The notes beneath the pieces were generated by a model that was not told the origin of the DNA, ran no database searches, and was given only the letters and a program-made list of their open reading frames with translations. A program made the position numbers and the translations under genes. 64,000 bases of DNA from Pseudomonadota bacterium (lineage in GTDB: Bacteria; Desulfobacterota; Binatia; Binatales; Binataceae): contig JAJPKP010000042.1 of the NCBI GenBank assembly GCA_021323675.1, positions 1 to 64,000 on the forward strand, written 5' to 3'. Below are positions 52,686 through 60,931 of this stretch, piece after piece (the first letter of the stretch is position 1; the number at the start of each line of letters is the position of its first letter).

Positions 52686-54773
52686 GTGAATAAGTTCCGA
52701 TTTTCGTGGGCAGCTCTCTCGCTGCTTGCTCCGGTTCTGATCTTTTCCGCGTTGTTTTTTGGTCCGGCAGGATGTGGCGGCGGAGGCGGGGGCGGCGCTC
52801 CGCTGCCGTCGCCAACGGCGGCCAACGTTCAGGTCGGCTTTGTGACCACCCTCACCGGCATTTCGCCCTCCGCCATCCAGAGCTTCATCCTGAACGTCGC
52901 GGGCGTCCGGATGAATCCGCTGCCAAACTCGAAGAATACGGCGACGCCGTCCGAGACCAGCGGCAAATGGGTTGTCATCCCAGTGCCGACCGCCACCTCA
53001 ACCGGAAGCATCCCGGGCGATGTGCCGATCGACGTGGTCGCGGGCGAGAGTCAACTGCAGGAATTCAACACTTTCGGGACAAAGAGCGGAAAGTTCACGA
53101 CCATCGAAGTCGTGCTCGATACGACCAACCCGGGCTTCATCGTGCCGCTGTGCGCCGGAGGAAATCTGGAAGGATGCACCCGGTTTCCGATTCAGCTTCA
53201 AAATCCGAACACTCCAATCAGTTTTCAGCAGAATCCGCAACTCCAAACCGTTCAGCATAGTACCGTTGCGCTGCCTATTCAGCTCAACGCGAACGTGGTG
53301 AGCACTCCGAGCGGACCCGGACAGCCGTACATCGTTAGCCTGACGGCCGCGCAACCCGCCAACAACGCAAGCGCGTTCGCGAGCACTGTCAGCGGTTCAG
53401 TAACCGGCGCGCAAGGCAACACGGTCGGCCAGCATTCGCATCTGCGGGTGACGGCGGAGCTCGAGGGGACCAACACGGTCGTGGCAAGCTCTGACGTTTT
53501 CAACGGGAAATACTCGTTGTTCATACCGGCCGCCGCGGACATCGGTACTCTTTACGATTTCTACATCTTCGGAGGCACCGCGACTATTTCCGCGGTCCGG
53601 GGCATCAATGGACAACCGGTCTTCCCGAATACAACCAACGCGGTGAACTTCACCGTTAAAGGTGGCCAAACGACCGGCGGATTCAGCGGGCAGGTAACCG
53701 ACGGATGCACCAACCTTCCCATTTCCGGCGCCACGCTCCAGGTGCTCGTGCCTCAGGCCGGCAGCACGACCAGTTGCAGCGCCGATCCGCAGAGCTGCAT
53801 CAGCGTTGCGACCGCCACCACCGATTCCAGCGGCGGCTATCCACTGCCGGGCAACAGCTTCAATCCGCCGGATTTCACGCGAATTCCGATCGGATCTCCA
53901 ACCATCTCGTACACGCTGCAAATAAGCGCGCCCGGATATGACACATTGTTCATGGACGGAACGGCGACCGCGAATGCCGGCAGCGGACAGGCGGCAGGCA
54001 GATGCTCGACCCCGGTGGCAAGTCCAACCAGCACCGCCACCCCCGCGCTGGGAACCTGCAGCTTTTCGCTCACGACGGCGTACATTCAGGGAGCGGTCAA
54101 CCTGACCGCCGCCCAGCCCCCGGGAGCGAAGACAACCGTGCAGATCTTCGCGGAGAATGCGGGAACCAACGAACTGGCCAGCATGCTGCCCACGCCGCTC
54201 AATATACAGGGCGGCTCGACCTCGCTCGGATTCACGCTGAACGTGCCGACGCACGCTTTCAACAATCCATCGCAGCCTCAGAACTTCGACATCTTCGCGG
54301 AGGCGGAGGATCTCTATCAGGGCGGACCGGATCCCTTCCCGGGCCACACGATCATCGTTCAGCCTAATGTCTCCGGGCCTGCAACCGCGTGCGCGACCGC
54401 AACTCCAGGGATCTTCACGGAGACGATGGATTGCGTGGGCCACGGCAGCATCGCGGGAACGGTGGGAAACAGTCCGTCCAAACCGGACAGCGGCACCACC
54501 ATCGAGTTGCTGAAGAACGGCGTCGCGCTTACCCAATCCTCGGTCGGACCTCCGACTCCGGCGCCATCGCCAGCCGCCGGCTACAGTTTCTGTATCCCGC
54601 CGGATACCTATACGCTGCAGCGGTTCGAGCAGGGCACGCCGGTAGGAACGCAAGTTCCGGTGGGCGCGATGGCGACTCCGATGGCTACCAATTCGCCATG
54701 TCCGAGCACCTGCTTCAGCAGCGGCGGAGGATGCCCCGGAATCTGCTCTGGAACGACAGGACCGGTGATGTAG
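52686..54773 (+). CDS. large secreted lipoprotein with carboxypeptidase-regulatory-like repeats
   Basis: The GTG at 52686 gives 695 residues; a TTG 66 bases upstream is in frame. A hydrophobic stretch (ALSLLAPVLIFSALFF) ends in GPAGCGGGGGGG, which looks like a lipoprotein signal with a glycine-rich tether. The body has Ig-like or carboxypeptidase regulatory modules: GGFSGQVTDGCTNLPISGATL at about residue 325 and a second, SIAGTVGNSPSKPDSGTTIEL, at about 590. It is rich in Thr, Ser and Pro, as expected for a surface protein. Function unknown. Confidence 0.72.
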   Translation: MNKFRFSWAALSLLAPVLIFSALFFGPAGCGGGGGGGAPLPSPTAANVQVGFVTTLTGISPSAIQSFILNVAGVRMNPLPNSKNTATPSETSGKWVVIPVPTATSTGSIPGDVPIDVVAGESQLQEFNTFGTKSGKFTTIEVVLDTTNPGFIVPLCAGGNLEGCTRFPIQLQNPNTPISFQQNPQLQTVQHSTVALPIQLNANVVSTPSGPGQPYIVSLTAAQPANNASAFASTVSGSVTGAQGNTVGQHSHLRVTAELEGTNTVVASSDVFNGKYSLFIPAAADIGTLYDFYIFGGTATISAVRGINGQPVFPNTTNAVNFTVKGGQTTGGFSGQVTDGCTNLPISGATLQVLVPQAGSTTSCSADPQSCISVATATTDSSGGYPLPGNSFNPPDFTRIPIGSPTISYTLQISAPGYDTLFMDGTATANAGSGQAAGRCSTPVASPTSTATPALGTCSFSLTTAYIQGAVNLTAAQPPGAKTTVQIFAENAGTNELASMLPTPLNIQGGSTSLGFTLNVPTHAFNNPSQPQNFDIFAEAEDLYQGGPDPFPGHTIIVQPNVSGPATACATATPGIFTETMDCVGHGSIAGTVGNSPSKPDSGTTIELLKNGVALTQSSVGPPTPAPSPAAGYSFCIPPDTYTLQRFEQGTPVGTQVPVGAMATPMATNSPCPSTCFSSGGGCPGICSGTTGPVM

Positions 54774-54795
54774 CTATCTTGTGGAGGGCGAGCCG

Positions 54796-55788
54796 CTACC
54801 AGGTGAGAGTGCTGGTGGGCGGCAGGAAGACCTTGATCTGCTGGCGCTTGCCGTCGCGGACGACGCTCAGGTACACGATCTCGCCCGGGCGCAAATCGTG
54901 CAGGCGATCCTCGAAGTCGAGATAGTTGGTCACCCGGGCGCCATCGACCCCGATGATCATGTCGTAACTCTCACCGACCTGCGCGTAGTCGATCAGCGGC
55001 ACGGCGAAGATTGCGGGCGGAAAAACCATCGCCGCGACCAGCGCCGCTCCCGTCACAACGTTGTGGGCGGTGTTTTTGTACGCGTGCAGACCCGCGTTGT
55101 AGGCGGGACTGCCTTTGGCCACATCGACCACCAGCAAGCCATCAGCCTCTTCACCGTCTGAAAGCCTGCGGCGCGCTTCCCGCAGTTCGAGTCCGATTGG
55201 CGATGTGAACGCTCCTTCGTCCATCAGGCTGCGCAGGTCGTGATACTGCTTCGGATCGATTATCCCCAATTGGTCACGCTCGTAGCGCGCAACGTCGGGG
55301 CTGTCGAGATCGTGATCCTGCACGGTTGCGGCCGGAACGTCCTGCGGAGTTGGCGATGCCTGTTCGGTCGGGGCAGGACGAGACGCAACTGCGGGAATCT
55401 CCTCGGTGGTCGGGAGAGTTCCGGTATTTTCGTCCGGGACATTGGCGGTCAAATTCGAAGGGGCGGACGGCTCCGATGCCTTCACGCGCAGCTCGCCCGT
55501 TTCCGGCGCGGTTATCGTCATCGGCAGGGAATAGCCCGTGGCAGGCGCGGCAGTATCGGCTATGGGCGAAGCGGAAGCAGCGGGAGTTGGCGACGCGGCC
55601 GAGGATGGCGCGATGGACGCGACCGCCGACGGTTCGCTCATCGCCTTGGACCATATTTCGGCGGTGGCTGATTCTTCAGCATCCGCCCTGCGAGGCAGCA
55701 TCGCGAGAACTCCCGCGATCAGCACGACCGCGCATCCGAGCCCGCAAGCGATGCGCGCGCCCCTAGTTGATGCTCCAATGCCGCTCAT
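54796..55788 (-). CDS. exported PDZ-domain protein
   Basis: The ATG at 55788 gives 330 residues, overlapping the MBL gene by 26 bases. A signal or anchor segment (residues about 10-28, ACGLGCAVVLIAGVLAML) is followed by a long Ala/Ser/Pro-rich linker (about 40-160). The C-terminal PDZ-like domain has LGLELREARRRLSDGEEADGL (given in part), GSPAYNAGLHAYKNT and VDGARVTNYLDFEDRLHDL. An inserted hydrophobic hairpin inside the PDZ domain (ALVAAMVFPPAIFAVPLI) is unusual and may contact the membrane. No protease domain is present, so it is not a DegP-type enzyme. Confidence 0.72.
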   Translation of the reverse strand: MSGIGASTRGARIACGLGCAVVLIAGVLAMLPRRADAEESATAEIWSKAMSEPSAVASIAPSSAASPTPAASASPIADTAAPATGYSLPMTITAPETGELRVKASEPSAPSNLTANVPDENTGTLPTTEEIPAVASRPAPTEQASPTPQDVPAATVQDHDLDSPDVARYERDQLGIIDPKQYHDLRSLMDEGAFTSPIGLELREARRRLSDGEEADGLLVVDVAKGSPAYNAGLHAYKNTAHNVVTGAALVAAMVFPPAIFAVPLIDYAQVGESYDMIIGVDGARVTNYLDFEDRLHDLRPGEIVYLSVVRDGKRQQIKVFLPPTSTLTW

Positions 55789-56638
55789 GCTCCGCCACCC
55801 GGCCTTCCTTGCCGAGTTTCTTGAGATGAGACCGAACTGAACTGGCGGCGGCCGGGTGCAGATATTCCGGCACGTCGACATAAATCCTCTTCACGATTGC
55901 CATCACTTCGAGCGGGCCGTCGGACAGGGCGTCCAGCACCTGGCGCTCCCGCAATTCCCGATGCGCAATGTATTCGCGGATCTTCTCGCGCGGATTGCGA
56001 ATCACGGGGCCGTGCGCCGGATAGATCGTATCGAGCTCGAGCTCGAGCAGCCGCCGAAGCGAATTCATGTATTCGCCGAGATCGCCCGTATCGTCGGGAA
56101 TCACCGTCGTGCCCGCTCCCAGCACCACGTCACCGGTGAACAGCGCCCGTTCTTCCTCCAGGTAGTAACACAAATGGTCCGGAGCATGGCCCGGAGTATG
56201 GATGGCGCGAAGGGTGACACCCTGCCCTTTTACGACCGAGCCGTCGCCGAGCGAACTCATCGGCTTGCCGGCGGGCGCATCGTGGCCCGGCCATGGCATC
56301 TTCAACACTTCCACCCTGCCGAAACGTTCGCGCACCTGCGAAACTCCGCCGATGTGGTCCACATGGGCATGAGTAAGCACGATCCGATCCAGACCGGACG
56401 CGTTGCAGACGTCCTTGAGCGCCACAACCAGCATATCGGCCCAAATCGGAACTCCCTGGCCGGTATCGAGCAGTATCGGCCTGTCGCCCGAGCCAATCAG
56501 GTAGGTGTTGGTGCCGGGACCGGTGAAAGCGCTCGGATTATGGCCCAGCACCGTAACGACCAGCGGCGACAGGCGCGCATAGTCCGGCAGCTTCATTCCG
56601 ATCATCGAATCGGTAACGATCCGCACGGGCTTTTCCAT
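55763..56638 (-). CDS. metallo-beta-lactamase fold hydrolase (LACTB2-like)
   Basis: The ATG at 56638 gives 291 residues. The metal-binding motif is THAHVDHIGG (HxHxDH), with His in HTPGHAPDH, Asp in FTGDVVLG and His in PAHGPVIRNP. The C-terminal helical domain (HRELRERQVLDAL ... SSVRSHLKKLGKEG) is as in LACTB2, an endoribonuclease-like subfamily. The reaction is hydrolysis of thioesters, nucleic acid or lactones; subtype uncertain. It lies 10 bases after coaX. Confidence 0.92.
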   Translation of the reverse strand: MEKPVRIVTDSMIGMKLPDYARLSPLVVTVLGHNPSAFTGPGTNTYLIGSGDRPILLDTGQGVPIWADMLVVALKDVCNASGLDRIVLTHAHVDHIGGVSQVRERFGRVEVLKMPWPGHDAPAGKPMSSLGDGSVVKGQGVTLRAIHTPGHAPDHLCYYLEEERALFTGDVVLGAGTTVIPDDTGDLGEYMNSLRRLLELELDTIYPAHGPVIRNPREKIREYIAHRELRERQVLDALSDGPLEVMAIVKRIYVDVPEYLHPAAASSVRSHLKKLGKEGRVAEHERHWSIN

Positions 56639-56648
56639 AGAGATTCTT

Positions 56649-57419
56649 TTATCGACGATTGCGCTCAAATATCAATCGCAGTCCCTTCAGGGTCAGAAAC
56701 TCGTCAACCTCCTCGATGGTCTCCGATTCGGGCGCAATCAGGTCCGCCAGTCCGCCGGTCGCGATAACCCGCGCGCGCTCACCCCGCTCCTTGCGGATGC
56801 GATGCACCAAACCATCGACCAGCGCCGTGTAGCCGAAAATGAGACCCGACTGGATGGATGCGATCGTCGTGCGGCCGACCGCCTCGCGCGGGCGGACCAG
56901 CTCAACTCGATAGAGCTTGGCGGCGCGCGCGATAAGCGCGTCCATCGAGACGCCCAGCCCGGGCGAAATCGCACCGCCCGCGTACTCGCCGCGCGCGGTT
57001 ACGTAATCGAAAGTCGTGGCGGTGCCGAAATCGACCACGATGCACGCGCTCGAATAGCGCTCGTACGCGGCGACCGCATTCACGATTCGGTCGGCGCCGA
57101 CCTCTTTCGGGTTCTCGTAGAGAATCGGCATCCCGGTCTTGATTCCCGGGCCAACCATCAGCGGCGTACATCGGAAGTAGCGCTCCGCCAGTTGTTCGAT
57201 CGATTGATTCAGCGGAGGCACCACGCACGCGACGATGACGCCCTCGGGCTTGAACCCCGGCTCGATGCCCGCGGCGGCCAGCAGCGTATTCAGCAACGCA
57301 CCATGCTCGTCGGTGGTTCGTTCCGGCACGGTCTGGATGCGCCAATGATGGGCGAGTTTCTCGCCTTCGTAAATTCCGATGACGGTGTGGCTGTTTCCGA
57401 CATCAATCGTGATGAGCAT
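56649..57419 (-). CDS. coaX: type III pantothenate kinase
   Basis: The ATG at 57419 gives 256 residues. The ASKHA motifs are LITIDVGNSHTVIGIY at the N-terminus, GADRIVNAVAAYE, VVDFGTATTFDYV and GGAISPGLGVSMDALIARAAKL. The type III enzyme phosphorylates pantothenate, is not inhibited by CoA and needs a monovalent cation. It is in the same region and strand as panBCD, but separated by the MBL, PDZ and lipoprotein genes. Confidence 0.96.
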   Translation of the reverse strand: MLITIDVGNSHTVIGIYEGEKLAHHWRIQTVPERTTDEHGALLNTLLAAAGIEPGFKPEGVIVACVVPPLNQSIEQLAERYFRCTPLMVGPGIKTGMPILYENPKEVGADRIVNAVAAYERYSSACIVVDFGTATTFDYVTARGEYAGGAISPGLGVSMDALIARAAKLYRVELVRPREAVGRTTIASIQSGLIFGYTALVDGLVHRIRKERGERARVIATGGLADLIAPESETIEEVDEFLTLKGLRLIFERNRR

Positions 57420-57517
57420 TGAATAACTCCCCGAAGTGCGCGTGGCCGCGGCACGTATTGGGAGCAAAGATAATAGCCGTGTCTTTCACGGGACGCGAAA
57501 GGCGTCCGGCTTCGTGC

Positions 57518-58153
57518 TCAGCGCAACCTGAACCCGCGCGCCATCCCGGCCGGCATCATCGGATGAACGGTCGTGAGAGGTATTATCGGAGCAATTGGCC
57601 CGGCGGGCATCGTCCAGGCGGGATTCACGCCGATAATCGGCCCGGGCGCGGGCATCACTCTCGCAACAAAAGGTCCGGTCGCCGGAACATATGGCATAAA
57701 AGGTCTCGGAGCGGGCACCAGAATCGGACGCGCTACATAGACCTCGCTGACCATCGCGCCCGACCCGAACTGAACGACCGAAGAAGCAAGCGCGCTCTCC
57801 GTGCCCTGATCGCGATACTGCTGCAGCGTGCCCCAGTCCTGGTTTGCGGCCTGGTCGGCGTAGTCGCCGCCAGCCGCCGCGGGATTCGCGGCGGCCTGGC
57901 CGTTGTTGTCCGCGGATGCCTGTGCATCGGGCGTATCCGCATCCGGATCGGCATTCGCTTGATCGCAGGCGGCCGCCATGTCGGCATCTTCGCAATGTTG
58001 GGGAAGTTCCAGAACCTGGTTCGAAGTGTCGTCCGGAGGAGGCGAATCGACCTCGATAGCCTCGCCGGCCCATGCGGCGCAAGCGGCTGCCAGCAATGCT
58101 GACAGCGCGACCGCGGTGATGGTGCGGCCAAGCGCTTGCGAGATCAACCTCAT
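57518..58153 (-). CDS. exported low-complexity protein of unknown function
   Basis: The 211-residue protein has a signal peptide (ITAVALSALLAAACAAWAGE). The mature part is rich in Asp, Ala, Gln and Asn (residues about 40-110), then becomes Pro/Ala-rich with repeated PxP and AP motifs to the end. It has no membrane segment after the signal. I do not recognise it. The dense Pro and Asp content suggests an unfolded surface or periplasmic linker protein. Confidence 0.5.
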   Translation of the reverse strand: MRLISQALGRTITAVALSALLAAACAAWAGEAIEVDSPPPDDTSNQVLELPQHCEDADMAAACDQANADPDADTPDAQASADNNGQAAANPAAAGGDYADQAANQDWGTLQQYRDQGTESALASSVVQFGSGAMVSEVYVARPILVPAPRPFMPYVPATGPFVARVMPAPGPIIGVNPAWTMPAGPIAPIIPLTTVHPMMPAGMARGFRLR

Positions 58154-58269
58154 TCCCGCGTCACCTGACTCGACGCTACCACCAGTTCATCCTGCGGCCA
58201 AGAGCAAAGCTTTCGATTCCGGCCGCCAAGGTTTTCAGGAGCGCCCGCTCCCGCTAAGATTCGGGCGCT

Positions 58270-59007
58270 ATGGCGAAGATTGCACTGGTTACAGGAGCCG
58301 GCCGTGGAATCGGCCGCGATATCGCAGAACGTCTTGCCCGCGAGGGTTTCGCGGTCGGGCTGATTGCCCGGACTCAGTCTCAGCTAGAAGAAACCGCCGA
58401 GTTGATCCGCAAGGCGGGAGGCAAAGCCCTCGTTACTCCGACCGACGTGTCGAAGCGCGAGCAGGTGCTGGCGGCTGTCGACAAAGTGGAAAAGGAACTC
58501 GGCCCCATCTCGGTGCTGATCAACAATGCGGGCGCATATCTGAAAAAGCCGCTGACCGAGATCACCGAGGACGAGTTTGATTTTCAGCTCAAGGTCAACA
58601 CTTACGGGCCCTTCTTCTGCACTCAGGCGGTGGTGGGCAGGATGGCTGAACGGGGCGGCGGCACGATCATCTTCGTGCTCGGGTCCGAAACCCGCGGCGG
58701 TCCCGCGCAATACTCCGCCTATACGGCATCCAAGGTGGCGCAGCGCGCAATCGCGGAATCGGTCGCCTACGAATTCATGCATCGCGGGGTCCACGCCGCC
58801 ACTCTGGACGTGGATGGAGCGGTGGACAGTCCGCGAGTGCGCGAGGCGATGCCGGACACCGATCCGTCGCACTTCGTCTCGCCGGAAGCGATCTGCAGCG
58901 AGATCGTGCATCTGATTAATCAGCCGAAGAGCTCGTGGACGTTTGGGGTCGATCTGCGATCGTACGTGCAATGGCGTCCGCGGGTGGCCGCAAAGAAGAA
59001 AGCCTGA
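58270..59007 (+). CDS. short-chain dehydrogenase/reductase
   Basis: The 245-residue protein has the Rossmann motif TGAGRGIGRDIAERL, the NAG segment INNAGAY, and the catalytic pair in YSAYTASKVAQRAI (Tyr-x3-Lys) after a Ser-rich strand (VLGSETRGG). The C-terminus ends in a Lys-rich tail. It is a classical SDR of unknown substrate, NADPH preference likely from the GAGRGIG loop. The non-coding gap and palindrome after it separate it from the PFK gene. Confidence 0.92.
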   Translation: MAKIALVTGAGRGIGRDIAERLAREGFAVGLIARTQSQLEETAELIRKAGGKALVTPTDVSKREQVLAAVDKVEKELGPISVLINNAGAYLKKPLTEITEDEFDFQLKVNTYGPFFCTQAVVGRMAERGGGTIIFVLGSETRGGPAQYSAYTASKVAQRAIAESVAYEFMHRGVHAATLDVDGAVDSPRVREAMPDTDPSHFVSPEAICSEIVHLINQPKSSWTFGVDLRSYVQWRPRVAAKKKA

Positions 59008-59073
59008 GATAAGCGGGCCTTCGAAGTTTGCGCGGGATTTTCGAATTATGAATTCCGCGTAATTTGCCCTTCC

Positions 59074-59104
59074 TTCGCGCGTCAGACATGGTCTGACGCG
59101 CGAA
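59074..59104. terminator. perfect inverted repeat after the SDR gene (probable terminator)
   Basis: The arms ttcgcgcgtcagac (59074-59087) and their exact complement (59091-59104) enclose a 3-base loop (atg). The hairpin ends the SDR transcript; the T tract that follows is weak (tttctgg), so a structural or protein-binding role is also possible. Confidence 0.6.
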
Positions 59105-59233
59105 TTTCTGGAATTCTTTTCCTTGCGGGCGGGGGAAGATGGTCCCTGAGCGCAGTCCCCTCGCCCTCTATCGACCGCTTCAAGGGATTCCTCGTCCCCC
59201 GTTGCCAATTTTATTCAGGAGGCGTGCGGCTGG

Positions 59234-60511
59234 ATGGAACCAGGCGGAAGTTCAAACCACGACCAACTCGCGATCCTCGTCGGCGGCGGACCCGCGCCCG
59301 GAATCAACGGCGTAATCGCATCGGCGGCGATCGAAGCGATCAACAGCGGCCTGCGGGTGATCGGCCTGAATGACGGCTTCAAGTGGCTCGTGCAAGGCGA
59401 TTCTTCTCACGCCATCGAGCTGCGCATCCGCGACGTGAGCCGAATCCACTTTACCGGCGGATCGATCCTGCGCACCTCGCGCACCAATCCCGCCCGCGAC
59501 GAAGAAAGCCTCAACCGCGCCGCGGAAACCCTCATCCGGATGGGCGTGCGCTATCTCGTATGCATCGGAGGCGACGACACGACCTACGGCGCGGCGAAGA
59601 TCGCGGAGCGATGCCGCGGGAGAGTCGGCGTCGCCACCGTGCCCAAGACCATCGACAACGACCTGCCCCTCCCGGAAAACGCGCCGACGTTCGGATTTGA
59701 GACGGCGCGAGCCACCGGCACCGCAATCGTGGAATCGCTGATGGAAGATGCGCGGACGACGGGGCGATGGTACCTGGTGGTGACGATGGGCCGGAAGTCG
59801 GGATCGCTTGCGCTTGGGATGTGCAAGTCGGCGGGCGCCACGCTCGCGGTTATCCCCGAAGAATTCAGCGGCGAGTATATCGACCTCGACATGGCCGTCG
59901 ATATCATCGTCGGGTCGATCATCAAGCGCGCGGCATACGGACGCGACGACGGCGTCGCACTGGTCGCCGAAGGTATCGCGGAGCGGCTCAGTCCGCAGAC
60001 GCTGAAATCGCTGGCGAATACGTCGGTCGATGCGTACGGGCATCTGAACCTCGCCGACATCCCGCTTGGATGGATTCTGCGCGATCGGATCAGGGTGGCG
60101 CTCGAGAAGCTGAACATCAAAACTACGGTGGTCGCCAAGGATATCGGCTACGAGCTGCGATGCGCGAAGCCGGTCCCGTTCGACGTGGAATACACGCGCA
60201 CGCTCGGCTACGGAGCCGTGCGCTATTTGCTGGGCGGCGGATCGGGCGCGCTGATCGCGATCACGGGAGGACGGGTTACACCGGTAAGCCTCGACGCCCT
60301 AAAGGACCCGCACACCGGGCGCATCGGGGTGCGGATGGTGGATGTGGCGACGGAATCATTCGAGGTGGCGCGATCGTACATGATTCGCCTGGAGCCATCG
60401 GATTTTCAGGAGCCCCGGCTGTCCAGGCTCGCGGATTGCGCGAACATGTCGCCGGGCGAGTTCGAAAGGCGCTTTCTGCCCTCGGTCACTGCGACAACCT
60501 GCACCCCGTGA
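59234..60511 (+). CDS. 6-phosphofructokinase, pyrophosphate-type signature
   Basis: The 425-residue protein has the phosphofructokinase fold: N-terminal ILVGGGPAPGINGVI, then CIGGDDTTYGAAKIAERC and VPKTIDNDLPLPE. The Asp in GGDDT (in place of the Gly of ATP enzymes) and the Lys in PKTIDND (in place of Gly) are the known marks of PPi-dependent PFK. Others are TMGRKSGSLALGM and VIPEEFSG. AGGAGG lies 11 bases before the ATG. It would run reversible glycolysis using PPi. Confidence 0.93.
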   Translation: MEPGGSSNHDQLAILVGGGPAPGINGVIASAAIEAINSGLRVIGLNDGFKWLVQGDSSHAIELRIRDVSRIHFTGGSILRTSRTNPARDEESLNRAAETLIRMGVRYLVCIGGDDTTYGAAKIAERCRGRVGVATVPKTIDNDLPLPENAPTFGFETARATGTAIVESLMEDARTTGRWYLVVTMGRKSGSLALGMCKSAGATLAVIPEEFSGEYIDLDMAVDIIVGSIIKRAAYGRDDGVALVAEGIAERLSPQTLKSLANTSVDAYGHLNLADIPLGWILRDRIRVALEKLNIKTTVVAKDIGYELRCAKPVPFDVEYTRTLGYGAVRYLLGGGSGALIAITGGRVTPVSLDALKDPHTGRIGVRMVDVATESFEVARSYMIRLEPSDFQEPRLSRLADCANMSPGEFERRFLPSVTATTCTP

Positions 60512-60540
60512 CGCGGCTGTAGTTTCGCGTCCGCGGTCAT

Positions 60541-60546
60541 TATAAT
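60541..60546 (+). promoter_or_regulatory. probable -10 box of the tRNA-Pro promoter
   Basis: A perfect TATAAT lies 52 bases before the tRNA gene. A good -35 is not clear 17 bases upstream (tgtagt). A GC-rich hairpin follows (ccgcgaag ... ttcgcgg, about 60558-60577), inside the leader. Confidence 0.45.
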
Positions 60547-60597
60547 GTGCGTTTCCGCCGCGAAGTTTTTTCGCGGAGGCTCAGTAGGCCGCAAGGT

Positions 60598-60674
60598 CGG
60601 GGTGTAGCGCAGCCTGGTAGCGCACACGCTTGGGGTGCGTGTGGTCGCCGGTTCAAATCCGGCCACCCCGACCA
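60598..60674 (+). tRNA. tRNA-Pro (anticodon GGG)
   Basis: A complete cloverleaf with encoded CCA: acceptor stem cggggtg/caccccg, D-arm gcgc-gcgc, anticodon stem cacgc/gcgtg with loop ttggggt (anticodon GGG), variable loop tggtc, and T-arm gccgg/ccggc with loop ttcaaat. The 3' end is overlapped on the other strand by an integrase remnant, the usual setting of a tRNA attachment site. Confidence 0.97.
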
Positions 60675-60931
60675 AACAACTTCTCCCGCAAAATCAATGA
60701 GTTATGCACGTTTCTAGTTGAGTGCAAGATCGTCTCGGTTGCCCGACTGCGGGGAATTTTGTGGGGACCATGCCTCAGAATCCGTAAGAGCAGTCGCCTG
60801 TGCGTGCTCCAGTGTCGCAATCGCCTCTCGCCGCGCCTGCATCCGTATATGGCCGTAGCGCGCTAGCATCCGCGAACTGATGTGGCCGGCGAGCTGGCGA
60901 ATCGTTTCTTCGCGTTCGACTCGATGCTTGA
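60653..60931 (-). pseudogene. tyrosine integrase C-terminal remnant at tRNA-Pro
   Basis: Reading the minus strand, residues ETIRQLAGHISSRMLARYGH then IRMQARREAI match the end of phage-type tyrosine recombinases. The box II His (GH) is followed 9 residues later by the catalytic Tyr (ARYGH), as in XerD. The frame stops just upstream (TGA at 60932-60934), so the N-terminal two thirds are missing. Downstream it runs into the tRNA before a TGA at 60653-60655. Upstream its end is joined to the RHS gene. It is the scar of an integrated element. Confidence 0.8.
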
